Positions 1 to 9,300 of a DNA stretch of 64,000 nt are shown here, piece by piece. The notes under the pieces were generated by a model. The model saw only the letters and a program-made list of their open reading frames with translations. It had not been told where the DNA came from and searched no databases. Origin of the DNA: CAJQLB01 sp041392065 (lineage in GTDB: Bacteria > Bacteroidota > Bacteroidia > Flavobacteriales > Flavobacteriaceae). Made by a program: the position numbers and the translations under genes. The stretch is taken from positions 62,001 through 126,000 of the forward strand of contig JAWKMU010000006.1 of NCBI GenBank assembly GCA_041392065.1, read 5' to 3'. The first letter of the stretch is position 1; the number at the start of each line of letters is the position of its first letter.

Positions 1-2
1 AC

Positions 3-608
3 CCAAAATGGATTATTGGTTACTCTGATATTACAGCCATACATAATCAGTTGAATATTGAAGGCAGCGAATCTATCCATGCTATGATGTGTACCAGTTT
101 AACTGATGATTTATCAGAGATTGAGGATGCTCTGGAAACCTTTAAATGTGCTTTGTTTGGTAAATCTTTAAATTATACTATTGATGGTTCATCATACAAC
201 AAAACAGGTACTGTTACTGCACCTTTAGTTGGTGGAAACTTAACGTTACTGCATACCATGTTAGGCTCTAAAACTAGCATTGACACTTCAGGAAAAATAT
301 TATTCATTGAAGAAATTGGCGAATATAAATATCATATTGATAGAATGCTGCAAAGCCTTAAACGTGCTGGATATTTTGAAAATTTAAAAGGTCTTATTGT
401 TGGCGATATGAGTAAAATGCGTAAAAATACCACACCTTGGGGAACATCAATAGAACAATTAATCTTGGATGCAGTTTCAGAATACGACTTTCCAATACTA
501 TTTGGTTTTCCAGCTGGTCATGAAGATGATAATAGAGCCTTGATTTTAGGACGAACAATTAAGATGACAGTTGATAAAGATAAATCTACTGTTGTTTTTG
601 AGGATTGA
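3..608 (+). CDS. ldcA: Muramoyltetrapeptide LD-carboxypeptidase, 3' part (5' end outside window)
   Basis: Peptidase family S66 (LD-carboxypeptidase), which removes the terminal D-Ala from murein tetrapeptides during peptidoglycan recycling. The open frame runs in from the window edge, so the N-terminal part is missing. All three expected catalytic positions are visible: Ser in the GYSD motif (codon at 24-26), Glu in FIEEIGE (309-311) and His in GFPAGH (519-521). The stop is at 606-608. The visible ~200 codons correspond to the C-terminal two thirds of a usual ~300-residue enzyme. An internal TTG at 51 is not a plausible start because the conserved GYSD motif lies upstream of it. Confidence 0.88.
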   Translation, partial: PKWIIGYSDITAIHNQLNIEGSESIHAMMCTSLTDDLSEIEDALETFKCALFGKSLNYTIDGSSYNKTGTVTAPLVGGNLTLLHTMLGSKTSIDTSGKILFIEEIGEYKYHIDRMLQSLKRAGYFENLKGLIVGDMSKMRKNTTPWGTSIEQLILDAVSEYDFPILFGFPAGHEDDNRALILGRTIKMTVDKDKSTVVFED

Positions 609-611
609 TTT

Positions 612-1193
612 TTAAGTTTTACAAAAATCATTTTTAAGCTTCACTTCGTTTAGCGTTTCCCAAACCTCATCTTCATAAGGCTTTGGTGAAAATTTAAAAT
701 GGATGATAGTTTTACTTTCTTCTTTACAATGATAAGTCTTAACAATCACATATAAAGTCATTGGTTTTTTGGTGTAACGTGTATCGTGAGTTTTTACCTT
801 GCCTATAAATTCTGATTCATTTTTTTTAATGAATACAGCATTAGTTTTTCGCAAAGGTTTATCATCAATTTTATAAAAATCTAGACCTAATAACCCATCA
901 AAATAATACTGAATGTTTTTTTCTAAATCATTAGTGGTTACATCTTCTATATTGTTAATGTTCCAAGCCCAAACATAAGACCAGAAATTTTGGCTTTCTT
1001 GTTTTGACCAACCTTTGGGGAAACGCAAATCTTCATAGCCTTCATACTTTATATCTTGAGCAAAACCAATTGGAAATTGTATAATTTCTTTTATCCAGGT
1101 GCTATCTGACTTAAAGACTTCGAGGTGTTGTTCTTCTTGTGCAAAAAGAGTTATATTAAAGAATAGTAAAAGTAATATTGAAAAATATTTCAT
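612..1193 (-). CDS. Exported protein of unknown function
   Basis: Not recognised. The 193-residue product starts with a clear signal peptide (MKYFSILLLLFFNITLFAQ, cleavage likely after the Ala-Gln region). The mature part is rich in Lys, Glu and aromatic residues (SYVWAWNINNIEDV, YFDGLLGLDFYKI), with no catalytic motif I can name. It starts 2 bases after the stop of the S41 peptidase gene on the same strand, so the two are almost certainly co-transcribed. It ends 3 bases from the convergent carboxypeptidase gene. A periplasmic or outer-membrane-associated location is inferred only from the signal sequence. Confidence 0.75.
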   Translation of the reverse strand: MKYFSILLLLFFNITLFAQEEQHLEVFKSDSTWIKEIIQFPIGFAQDIKYEGYEDLRFPKGWSKQESQNFWSYVWAWNINNIEDVTTNDLEKNIQYYFDGLLGLDFYKIDDKPLRKTNAVFIKKNESEFIGKVKTHDTRYTKKPMTLYVIVKTYHCKEESKTIIHFKFSPKPYEDEVWETLNEVKLKNDFCKT

Positions 1194-1195
1194 AG

Positions 1196-2911
1196 CTATT
1201 TATCATTAATTAAGTTAATGGCAAACTCTTTTACTGAGTCTACTTTATTTAAATAATCGTCTATATTTTGTGTGATGTAATAATCTGGCAAAATACCTTT
1301 TTCGTCAGGAAGCTCTACAGCGTTTAGTCTTGACTCAGTATTTGCAACATAAAACACCAACTTCGTATTGGTTAGTCTGCAAACTGTTTGCCCTGCTGTA
1401 CACATTTGGTTAGAGCCAAGTTCTTCACCAATAATTATTCCTAGCTTGTGATGTTTTGCAAGAGCCATAAAATGTCCTGTTGTGGATTTTCCATTTCCAT
1501 CAATCAAAAAATAAAGTTGTCCTTTAAATGAATTGGCATGAGGCTTTATGTTTTCATCTGTAAAATAAGTAAATGGTTTATTCATCAGGTATTTTAATAG
1601 ATAGATACTGGATTCTGGAGAACCTCCTCCATTAAACCTGAGGTCAATAATTAAATTTTTGATGCTTTGTTCTTTTAATTTCTTGAAACTTTCGTCAATA
1701 AATGTTTCAAACTCATTTAAATTATTCCAAGGGTAAAAGTTAAATGAAGATATGGTTAAAATTGCAGTGTCATTGTTTTCTAAAAACTCTAAACACAAAT
1801 TATTTTCACACTTTTTAATTGACTCGTCTGTATAAGGAACTTTAAAAGTTTGGGCTTGATTTAATAAAATAGAGCTTGATTTATTATTTACTTTTATTGA
1901 ATAGGATTCTGGAAAACCAAGAGCATAAGGAATCATTTCTGTAGACCAAGCATTGAAAAAATGCACTTTACTGGTTTGAACATATCCTTGAGATTCTATA
2001 TGCCTAAATATATCTGCCACTAGTTTTGAAACCTCAACACCATTAATACTTGTAATTTCGTCTTTAATATTCACTCTATCAGGATTACTCATAGCATCAA
2101 TTACAAATAGCTTACCTTCAACTAATCGAGTTTGTAATGGAAAAACCAGAGGTTTGCTAATCATTGTGCTCTCTTGAGAGAAACTTCCTAATGAAGTATG
2201 TGAGCAGTTTATACTAGAAATAATTTCGCTGCAATGCCAAATAAAGTCACCATAAGTTGTTGTTTTGGTAATTAACTTCTTCTTGGTTTCAATAAGGTTT
2301 AAAAAATCATCTTTAGAAATAAACTTCAATGCATTTGGGTGAATCTCTAATAATTTACTTCCTAACTGGTCTAAATCGTTCTTATATTCTTGTACAGAAT
2401 AAACCTTGACGAATTTTTCGGCTGGAGTTAACGGTTTTTTGTTTGGAAACTTAATGCGCTCTATTTGGTCTTCAGCATTAAAATTATCAGGATTTAACTC
2501 TAAAGATTTCTGGTAATTTAAAAGCGCAAGTTCCATATCTCCATTTGCCATATAACCTTCACCAAGACTATCATAAGAGTTTGATGATTCTGGAAATTCG
2601 GCTACGATGAGTTTAAATATCTCAATGGCTTCTTCAACCTGATTATTCCATAAAAAGGAATAACCATACATAGTGAGTTCATCCTCATTATCAAAATTAT
2701 AGCCTTCTGGATTTTCCTTTTTCAGCTTATAATAAAGTTCTATTTGTTTTTCTATTGATAGCTGCGAGTTTTCTCTTAATGTATTAGAAATAGAAATTAA
2801 CCCTTTACTATTTGTTTCTGTTTTTAAACTTTCATTAGTATCGAGATTTGTTTTTTTATTTGCACAACTATAAACTAAAGTGAGAATTAAAATTATATTA
2901 AAATGCTTCAT
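1196..2911 (-). CDS. TPR-containing S41 family peptidase, lipoprotein
   Basis: 571 residues. The N-terminus is a lipoprotein signal (hydrophobic stretch ending LVYSC). Residues about 60-155 contain tetratricopeptide-like helices (SYDSLGEGYMANGDMELALL). The C-terminal ~380 residues match the C-terminal-processing/tricorn-core (S41) fold, with DLRFNGGG near residue 425 and a likely nucleophile Ser476 in GKSTTGHF, where the family normally has S-A-A-E. The next expected glycine-rich turn is GEELGSNQMCTAG. The likely role is a cell-envelope serine peptidase of unknown substrate. It is the first gene of a two-gene unit with the exported protein downstream (2-base gap) and lies 14 bases after the YceI gene. 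Confidence 0.85.
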   Translation of the reverse strand: MKHFNIILILTLVYSCANKKTNLDTNESLKTETNSKGLISISNTLRENSQLSIEKQIELYYKLKKENPEGYNFDNEDELTMYGYSFLWNNQVEEAIEIFKLIVAEFPESSNSYDSLGEGYMANGDMELALLNYQKSLELNPDNFNAEDQIERIKFPNKKPLTPAEKFVKVYSVQEYKNDLDQLGSKLLEIHPNALKFISKDDFLNLIETKKKLITKTTTYGDFIWHCSEIISSINCSHTSLGSFSQESTMISKPLVFPLQTRLVEGKLFVIDAMSNPDRVNIKDEITSINGVEVSKLVADIFRHIESQGYVQTSKVHFFNAWSTEMIPYALGFPESYSIKVNNKSSSILLNQAQTFKVPYTDESIKKCENNLCLEFLENNDTAILTISSFNFYPWNNLNEFETFIDESFKKLKEQSIKNLIIDLRFNGGGSPESSIYLLKYLMNKPFTYFTDENIKPHANSFKGQLYFLIDGNGKSTTGHFMALAKHHKLGIIIGEELGSNQMCTAGQTVCRLTNTKLVFYVANTESRLNAVELPDEKGILPDYYITQNIDDYLNKVDSVKEFAINLINDK

Positions 2912-2925
2912 TTTTAAGGTTTATT

Positions 2926-3486
2926 TTAAAAATACAATTCAACTTCAAACTCAATAGCATCAGAAATAACATAGTCTTTCACACTAACTTTTTCTTTAGA
3001 ACCATATCTAATATTCCAATCTGTACGATCAATTTTAAATTTGGTTATCATTTTGTTGTCGTCCACCATTTTAGCTTCGAAAGCTATTGGTTTAGTTACT
3101 CCAATTATTGTTAGGTTTGCTTCAACCCATAAAATTCCATTGCTATTATAAGTTACCTTATTTATAGCTAAGCTTGAAGTTGGGTGTTTCTTTACATCAA
3201 AAAAATCTTCGTTTTTTAAATGGTCTACTAAATTCTCATTAAAGTCTCCATCTGTATTCTTTATAGTATTCATGTCAATTACAAAGAACCCTCCAGTAAT
3301 TTTATTGTTTTCTTGGGTTATTTTTCCTTCTTTAAATTGAGCAGTTCCAAAGTGCTCACCAAAATTAAAAAGCATAGTTCCTTTCCAATTTATATTGCTT
3401 TTAGAAATGTTGATTTGAGCTTCAGTTTGAGCTATGATAAAATTTGAACATGTAATAATGAATAATGTGATAAGTGTTCGTTTCAT
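2926..3486 (-). CDS. YceI family exported protein
   Basis: 186 residues with an N-terminal signal peptide (ITLFIITCSNFIIAQ) followed by a full YceI/lipocalin-like domain. Diagnostic blocks are SNINWKGTM near the start, VIDMNTIKNTD, VDHLKNEDFFDVKKHPTSS, NLTIIGVTKPI and KIDRTDWNIRYGS. YceI proteins are periplasmic beta-barrels that bind long amphipathic or isoprenoid molecules; the ligand here is unknown. The gene is divergent from a membrane-bound OmpR-type regulator, with 118 bases between the start codons, so control by that regulator is a reasonable inference. Confidence 0.9.
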   Translation of the reverse strand: MKRTLITLFIITCSNFIIAQTEAQINISKSNINWKGTMLFNFGEHFGTAQFKEGKITQENNKITGGFFVIDMNTIKNTDGDFNENLVDHLKNEDFFDVKKHPTSSLAINKVTYNSNGILWVEANLTIIGVTKPIAFEAKMVDDNKMITKFKIDRTDWNIRYGSKEKVSVKDYVISDAIEFEVELYF

Positions 3487-3543
3487 GATGATTTGTTTTT
3501 TTGGTAAAACTATTTTGGAAGTTGAAGAAAAATGTCAAAAAAG

Positions 3544-3600
3544 TGTAAAAGATGTGTCAACAACTGTAAAAAGTCACGAAATTGTCTTTTTTTTACAGTT
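3544..3600. promoter_or_regulatory. Candidate operator/hairpin between yceI and the OmpR-type regulator
   Basis: Two TGTAAAA direct copies (3544-3550 and 3565-3571) are spaced 21 bases, two helical turns. An exact 11-base inverted repeat (AACTGTAAAAA at 3562-3572, its complement at 3590-3600) ends 4 bases before the ATG at 3605. Direct repeats at helical spacing are typical binding sites for OmpR-type winged helix dimers, so autoregulation and control of the divergent YceI gene is proposed. The inverted repeat could alternatively form a leader hairpin. Confidence 0.45.
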
Positions 3601-3604
3601 AATT

Positions 3605-4468
3605 ATGAAAAATTGCACCAAATACATATATAGGAACTCAACTCTGTTAGTACTATTTATTTGCTTGTTTTCGTGTTCTAATGATAACAAACAAGAGGAA
3701 TTGGTAGATATAACTAAAGTAGCTCTACGAGATGTTGGACATAAATTACTTTTATTTAATCAAGATTCAACATCTTTAGTAAAACCTATCATAACTTTAG
3801 ATAATTCAAAATTTCAACTTTCGTTTGAAGAAGACGTTTCTATACATCCAGATACTTTAGTAAATACGATTAAAAATAGTTTTAAAAAAGCAGGTTTGTC
3901 TGAATACTATTTAACTGAAGTTGAACAATGTGAAAATGAAGAGGTAGCTTATAGTTATGAAATTAAGCAAAATATTGAAAATAACATCATTCCTTGCGGT
4001 GGAAGACAATTACCAAAAGCTTGTTATGTAATTAATGTAAGATTCACAAAGTCACTTCACAAAAGTACTAACAAAAATTATTTTTATGTCTTACTCCTAT
4101 TAACACTATTAGTTCTTGTTTTTTTACTTCATAAAAGAAAGAGCAAACCACTAACTATTTCTAAAAATGAAGGTTATGCAGAAATAGGCAGCTATCAATT
4201 TTACCCTAATCAAAGCAAGCTAGTGAAAAAGGCAACAGAAATCAGTCTCTCAAAAAAAGAATGCGAATTGTTGGAAATTTTAGTAGCTAACTCTAATCAA
4301 GTGGTTAAACGTGACGAATTAGAGAAAAGAGTTTGGGAAGATAATGGTGTTGTAGTTGGTAGAAGCCTTGATACGTATATATCAAAACTTCGTAAGAAGT
4401 TACAGGATGATGATTCTATTAAAATAACCAACGTTCATGGCATTGGGTATAAATTGGAAGTTTTATAA
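3605..4468 (+). CDS. Membrane-anchored OmpR-type winged-helix regulator
   Basis: 287 residues from the ATG at 3605. An earlier in-frame ATG at 3434 would overlap the divergent YceI gene and place junk before the signal sequence, so it was rejected. Order: hydrophobic segment with lipobox-like LFSC (Cys24), an extracytoplasmic domain (about 25-155) with three more cysteines (109, 131, 140), a membrane span (159-176), a basic stop-transfer patch (HKRKSK), then an OmpR/PhoB-type winged helix (190-287; recognition helix in GRSLDTYISKLRKKL, wing THVHGIGYKL-like). The topology is ToxR/CadC-like but reversed, with the sensor N-terminal outside and the DNA-binding domain C-terminal inside. No receiver domain is present, so signalling probably passes directly across the membrane. 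Confidence 0.8.
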   Translation: MKNCTKYIYRNSTLLVLFICLFSCSNDNKQEELVDITKVALRDVGHKLLLFNQDSTSLVKPIITLDNSKFQLSFEEDVSIHPDTLVNTIKNSFKKAGLSEYYLTEVEQCENEEVAYSYEIKQNIENNIIPCGGRQLPKACYVINVRFTKSLHKSTNKNYFYVLLLLTLLVLVFLLHKRKSKPLTISKNEGYAEIGSYQFYPNQSKLVKKATEISLSKKECELLEILVANSNQVVKRDELEKRVWEDNGVVVGRSLDTYISKLRKKLQDDDSIKITNVHGIGYKLEVL

Positions 4469-4522
4469 ATTTAGTTTTAGTTGTAAATTATTATCTTGAT
4501 AATCATAAACAAAAATTGCAGG

Positions 4523-4548
4523 ATGAGATTCCTGATTTAGCAAGAACT
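4523..4548 (-). repeat. Possible decayed copy of the GAAA-loop palindrome
   Basis: The 12 bases ATGAGATTCCTG (4523-4534) match exactly the complement of one end of the palindromic repeat at 36216-36240. The other arm (CAAGAAC) is degenerate. It lies just upstream of the yraN start and may only be a remnant or a chance match. Confidence 0.3.
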
Positions 4549-4550
4549 AG

Positions 4551-4910
4551 ATGGCACAACACAACGAACTCGGTAAAAAAGGAGAACAACTTGCGGTTGA
4601 TTATTTAATAGAAAATAATTACGACATCATAGAACGCAATTACAGATTTGACAAAGCTGAAGTTGACATTATTGCTAAAAAAAAAGAAATACTAGCTATT
4701 ATTGAGGTCAAAACACGCTCGACTTCAGATTTTGGCGATCCACAAGACTTTGTAAAACCTAAGCAGATACAACGTCTCGTAAAAGCAGTTGACGAATACG
4801 TTGTTGAGAATAACTTAGATGTAGAAATCCGATTTGATATTATCTCCATTGTAAAAACTGGAACATCTTATGACATTGAGCATTTAGAAAATGCATTTTA
4901 TCATTTTTAA
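4551..4910 (+). CDS. yraN: YraN family (UPF0102) endonuclease-like protein
   Basis: 119 residues, the full usual length for the family. The restriction-endonuclease-like core is visible: LGKKGEQLAVDYL at the N-terminus (Glu12), RFDKAEVDIIA (Asp39) and AIIEVKTRS (Glu52, Lys54), the D-ExK arrangement of this fold. Members are common, often near RNase HII or processing genes, but their biological substrate is not settled. The 3' end overlaps the convergent TlpA-like gene by 4 bases. Confidence 0.92.
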   Translation: MAQHNELGKKGEQLAVDYLIENNYDIIERNYRFDKAEVDIIAKKKEILAIIEVKTRSTSDFGDPQDFVKPKQIQRLVKAVDEYVVENNLDVEIRFDIISIVKTGTSYDIEHLENAFYHF

Positions 4911-6232
4911 TTGCTAAAATAATCCCTTAGCTCAATTATATCATTTGGTTTAGCAATGATTTTTTTGTCTTTGTCTAACACAAAATACGTTGGAGTTGCA
5001 TTAATATTATAAAGTACAGCTAATTTATTAGTCCATTTACCTAAACCTAATACGTGAATAAATTCTGGATAAGTTGCAATAACATTTTTCCAATTTTTTT
5101 GCGAATCTTCCAAACCTACAGCCACAACTTTTAATTTTCCTTTAGGCAATGTTTTGATAAACTTTTGTAATTGAGGAATTTCTTCCAAACAATGACTGCA
5201 AGTACTGCTCCAAAACACAATTACATATTTATTAGCACTATTTAAAGCACTTAGTTTAGTTTTTGTAGTCACATCACCAAAAGTTTTTTCGAAAGAAAAA
5301 TCTGGAGCAACAGTTCCTAATGAGGTGTTCTTAAATTTTTTAAGTTCTTCTACCAAAGCTTTATCTTGAGCCTTTTCAGCAATTGGTATCAAATATTTTT
5401 CTGAAATGTAATTGGCTGTGGTTTCTAAACTTAAATCGACCATTTGTTGCCACAAAATAACCAACAATGATTTTTTTACAGATGGCTTTGCTTCTCTCAT
5501 TTCTTCAAAAACAACATCTATATTTTCGTTATAGCTTGCAAGTTCGTCTTTGTTTTCGCCTCTCATCCCAAAGACATAACTTGTAATTTTATCTGATAAA
5601 AAATTTGAACTTTGCAGAGTTTCATTATTAAAATCGATATAACTAAAATAGTAGTCCTTTAAATTATCGATATAAGTTTTAATGTTTTCGTGCTTTTTTG
5701 GTATGTAAGGCTTATTGGCCTTTATAAATGACAGGGCAATGGTTCCTTTGGCATTTTTTTCGAACTTATTTTGCACTTCGGCTTGTTTCTTAAAAATTTT
5801 AGCTAATGCCAAGGTGTCTTTAGAAGCAGACTTATAATAATCACCAATACTTTGACTAATAGCTTCCATTTCTCTTGTATAAGAGCTTATTAAATTGTTC
5901 TCAACAGACTTAACAAAATTGACACCAATTTCTTGGTCAAAACTAAGTTCAATATTTTCTTTAGCGTTGTATATAATGTCAAAATTGTTTTCCTCTTGTG
6001 GCAAAGCATATACAATTCTGTACATTCCTTTGGTTACAGTAGAATCTAACGAAAAACTAAACTTTCCGTTTCTTATCTCAGCATTGCTCACATAGATATT
6101 TGTTTCTGGTGTTATTTTATAAAGTAGTGCGTAATTAAACTCATCAGCTGGTGAGAATGTTCCTTTAATGGAGTACTGAGCCATTAGAATGGCTGGAAAT
6201 ATAGTAAGGATGAAAACTAATTTTTTCAACAT
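4907..6232 (-). CDS. TlpA-like thioredoxin-fold lipid/periplasmic protein (DUF4369-type N-terminus)
   Basis: 441 residues with a signal peptide (LVFILTIFPAILMAQ). The N-terminal part (SIKGTFSPADEFNYALLYK) resembles the DUF4369 beta domain common in Bacteroidetes thiol-disulfide proteins. A long helical middle follows, then a thioredoxin/AhpC-TSA domain from about residue 310 with the active-site pair Cys345-Ser-His-Cys348 and the cis-Pro region NATPTYFVLDKD. It probably reduces or isomerises disulfides in the periplasm. It overlaps yraN convergently. The CSHC active site is less common than CPxC but fits this family. Confidence 0.85.
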   Translation of the reverse strand: MLKKLVFILTIFPAILMAQYSIKGTFSPADEFNYALLYKITPETNIYVSNAEIRNGKFSFSLDSTVTKGMYRIVYALPQEENNFDIIYNAKENIELSFDQEIGVNFVKSVENNLISSYTREMEAISQSIGDYYKSASKDTLALAKIFKKQAEVQNKFEKNAKGTIALSFIKANKPYIPKKHENIKTYIDNLKDYYFSYIDFNNETLQSSNFLSDKITSYVFGMRGENKDELASYNENIDVVFEEMREAKPSVKKSLLVILWQQMVDLSLETTANYISEKYLIPIAEKAQDKALVEELKKFKNTSLGTVAPDFSFEKTFGDVTTKTKLSALNSANKYVIVFWSSTCSHCLEEIPQLQKFIKTLPKGKLKVVAVGLEDSQKNWKNVIATYPEFIHVLGLGKWTNKLAVLYNINATPTYFVLDKDKKIIAKPNDIIELRDYFSN

Positions 6233-6313
6233 AATGTAATATAAATAAGACCCTTATTTGCTGAAAGGTCACAGCTTTTTTATTTTCAATAATCAAGCCA
6301 ATATTTTTATAAT

Positions 6314-9300
6314 TTAATCTAATATTAGCTGTAACACTTTTAAAGCCTTGTTTACTGATTTAACGCTGTCAAAAGTAAGCAATAAACGTAAACCTTGACG
6401 TGTTTGCTTTTCTTTCATTTTACAAGCTGTTGGATTAGCCTGAATGTATTGTAATACTTTGGTAAATCCTGAGCTTTGATAAAAACTACTTTGCTGATCT
6501 TTTATAAAATAACCAACTAACTTACTGTGCTTCATTACAATTTTTTCGAAACCTAATTTTGTTGCCATCCATTTTATGCGAACACTGTTTAGTAAATCAA
6601 TTACCTGAATTGGCATTTCTCCAAAACGGTCTATCAATCGTGTTTCAAATGCATTGAGCTCTTCTTCAGTTTTAAGTTCGTTAAGTTCTGTGTAAAGGTT
6701 TAATCGCTCTGCAATATTATTTACATAATCGTCCGGAAACAAGAGTTCAAAATCTGTATCAATAGTAATGTCCTTTACATAAACCTTTTCTTTGCCTTGG
6801 TCGTTATACAAATCTTTAAACTCGTTTTCTTTGAGTTCTTCTATGGCTTCGTTTAAAATTTTCTGATAAGTATCAAAACCAATTTCATTAATAAAACCAC
6901 TTTGCTCTCCACCAAGCAAGTCGCCTGCTCCTCGAATTTCTAAGTCTTTCATGGCAATATTAAAACCGCTTCCTAATTCTGTATGTTGCTCCAAAGCTGT
7001 AATGCGCTTTCTGGCATCATTAGTCATTGCTGAATATTCTGGAGTTATAAAATAGCAAAACGCTTTTTTGTTACTTCGCCCTACACGACCACGCATTTGA
7101 TGCAAATCGCTTAACCCAAAATTATTAGCATTGTTAATGAAAATAGTGTTAGCATTTGGCACATCAAGTCCGCTTTCAACAATAGTTGTGCTTACCAAAA
7201 CGTCAAACTCACCATTCATAAAGGCTAACATTAAATGCTCAAGTTTTTTACCTTCCATTTGTCCATGACCAATTCCAATTTTGGCATCAGGAACCAAACG
7301 TTGTATCATTCCAGCTACTTCTTTAATATTTTCAATTCGGTTATGAATAAAGAAAATTTGTCCACCTCGCTGAATCTCATAACTTACTGCATCTCTAATG
7401 GTTTCTTCGTTAAAGCGAATCACATGACTCTCAATTGGATAACGATTTGGAGGTGGTGTTGTAATAACTGACAAATCTCTTGCTGCCATTAAACTAAACT
7501 GAAGCGTACGAGGAATTGGTGTTGCTGTGAGTGTTAACACATCAACATTTTCTTTGATGGTTTTGAGTTTTTCTTTTACAGCTACTCCAAATTTTTGTTC
7601 TTCATCAACTATAAGAAGCCCTAAATCTTTAAACTTCACATTTTTATTTACTAGTTGATGTGTACCAATAATAATATCAAGACTTCCTTTTTCAAGGCTT
7701 TCTAAAGTTTCACGCTTTTGTTTTGCAGTCCTAAATCGGTTTAAATAACCTATTGTTACTGGAAAATCTTTAAGTCGTTCTGTCAACGTTCTGTAATGCT
7801 GATAAGCAAGAATAGTTGTTGGCACTAAAATGGCTACTTGTTTTCCATTATCAACCGCTTTAAAAGCAGCCCTTATGGCTACTTCAGTTTTACCAAAACC
7901 TACATCACCACACACTAAACGATCCATTGGCTGTTCGCTTTCCATATCTGCTTTAATATCAGCAGTTGCAGTTATTTGATCAGGAGTGTCTTCATATAAA
8001 AAAGAAGCTTCTAGTTCATGCTGCATATAGCTATCAGGTCTGTATTGAAACCCTTTTTCAAGCTTTCTTTTTGCGTATAATTTGATGAGATTAAAGGCAA
8101 TTTCTTTAACTCTTGATTTGGTTTTTTGCTTTAATGTTTTCCAAGCGTTGCTACCTAATTTATAAATTTTAGGTGGCTTACCATCTTTGCCATTAAACTT
8201 GGTTATTTTATGTAACGAATGAATACTTAAATACAACACATCTCGCTCACCATAAACCAATTTAATAGCCTCTTGTTTTTTGCCTTCTACTTCAATTTTT
8301 TGCAAGCCTCCAAAACGACCAATACCATGATCTATATGGGTTACATAATCACCAACATCTAGATTAGTAAGCTCTTTTAAGGTGATAGCTTGTTTTTTGG
8401 CATAACCATTTTTGAGATGAAACTTATGATAACGCTCAAAAATTTGATGGTCTGTATAACAAACTATTTTGTTGTCATGATCAATAAATCCTTGATATAG
8501 TGACAGCGCAAAGGTGTTGTAATGAACATCTTGCTCAATACTTCGGTTTTGTTCTGTACCAACATCTTCAAAAATATCATGAAACCGTTTTGCCTGTTGC
8601 TCAGAAATGCAGCTTAAATAATTTGTGTAACCTTTATTGTGGTTGTTTTTTAAATTTTCAATTAATAAATCAAATTGTTTATTAAATGAAGGCTGTGGCG
8701 ATATGTTAAATTGAATAACTCTATCATTCTGAACTTGATTCAAGATCTCGTTGTGAGATTCTTCGCTTCGCTCTGAATGACAAAAGAAACTTTGATGTCC
8801 AAATTCAACCAAACTAAAATCTAAAAGCTGCTTTTTTAACACTTCTGAATTGCAAAAAAGTTCTTCAGGTTTTGCATGTTTAATCTCTGATGACAAACTG
8901 TTAAATGCTTCTACTGCTTTGATATAAAAATCATCAATTCTTGGAAATAAAATATCAGCATTTTTTAAAAAAACTATCGTTTTTTGAGCCATATAATCTA
9001 GAAAACTTTGTCTGCTTTCTTCCAAAAATTTATTGGCAACATTTGGTATGATGTTTATTTTTTTAACCTGTTCAGTTGATAATTGGGTTTCTACATCAAA
9101 GGTTCTGATACTGTCCACCTCATCTCCAAAAAATTCAATACGATAAGGTTCATCATGCGAAAATGAAAACACATCAACAATTCCTCCTCTAACGGAAAAT
9201 TCACCAGGTTCTGTAACAAAATCAACGCGTTTAAAATGATACTCAAACAGCATTTCGTTTACAAAGTCTATAGAGAGGTTATCGTTAAGTGAGATTTTTA

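Noticed and set aside
3434..3604. Upstream extension of the OmpR-type regulator reading frame
   Set aside because: It would overlap the divergent YceI gene and place 57 unlikely residues before a clear signal sequence; the ATG at 3605 fits better.
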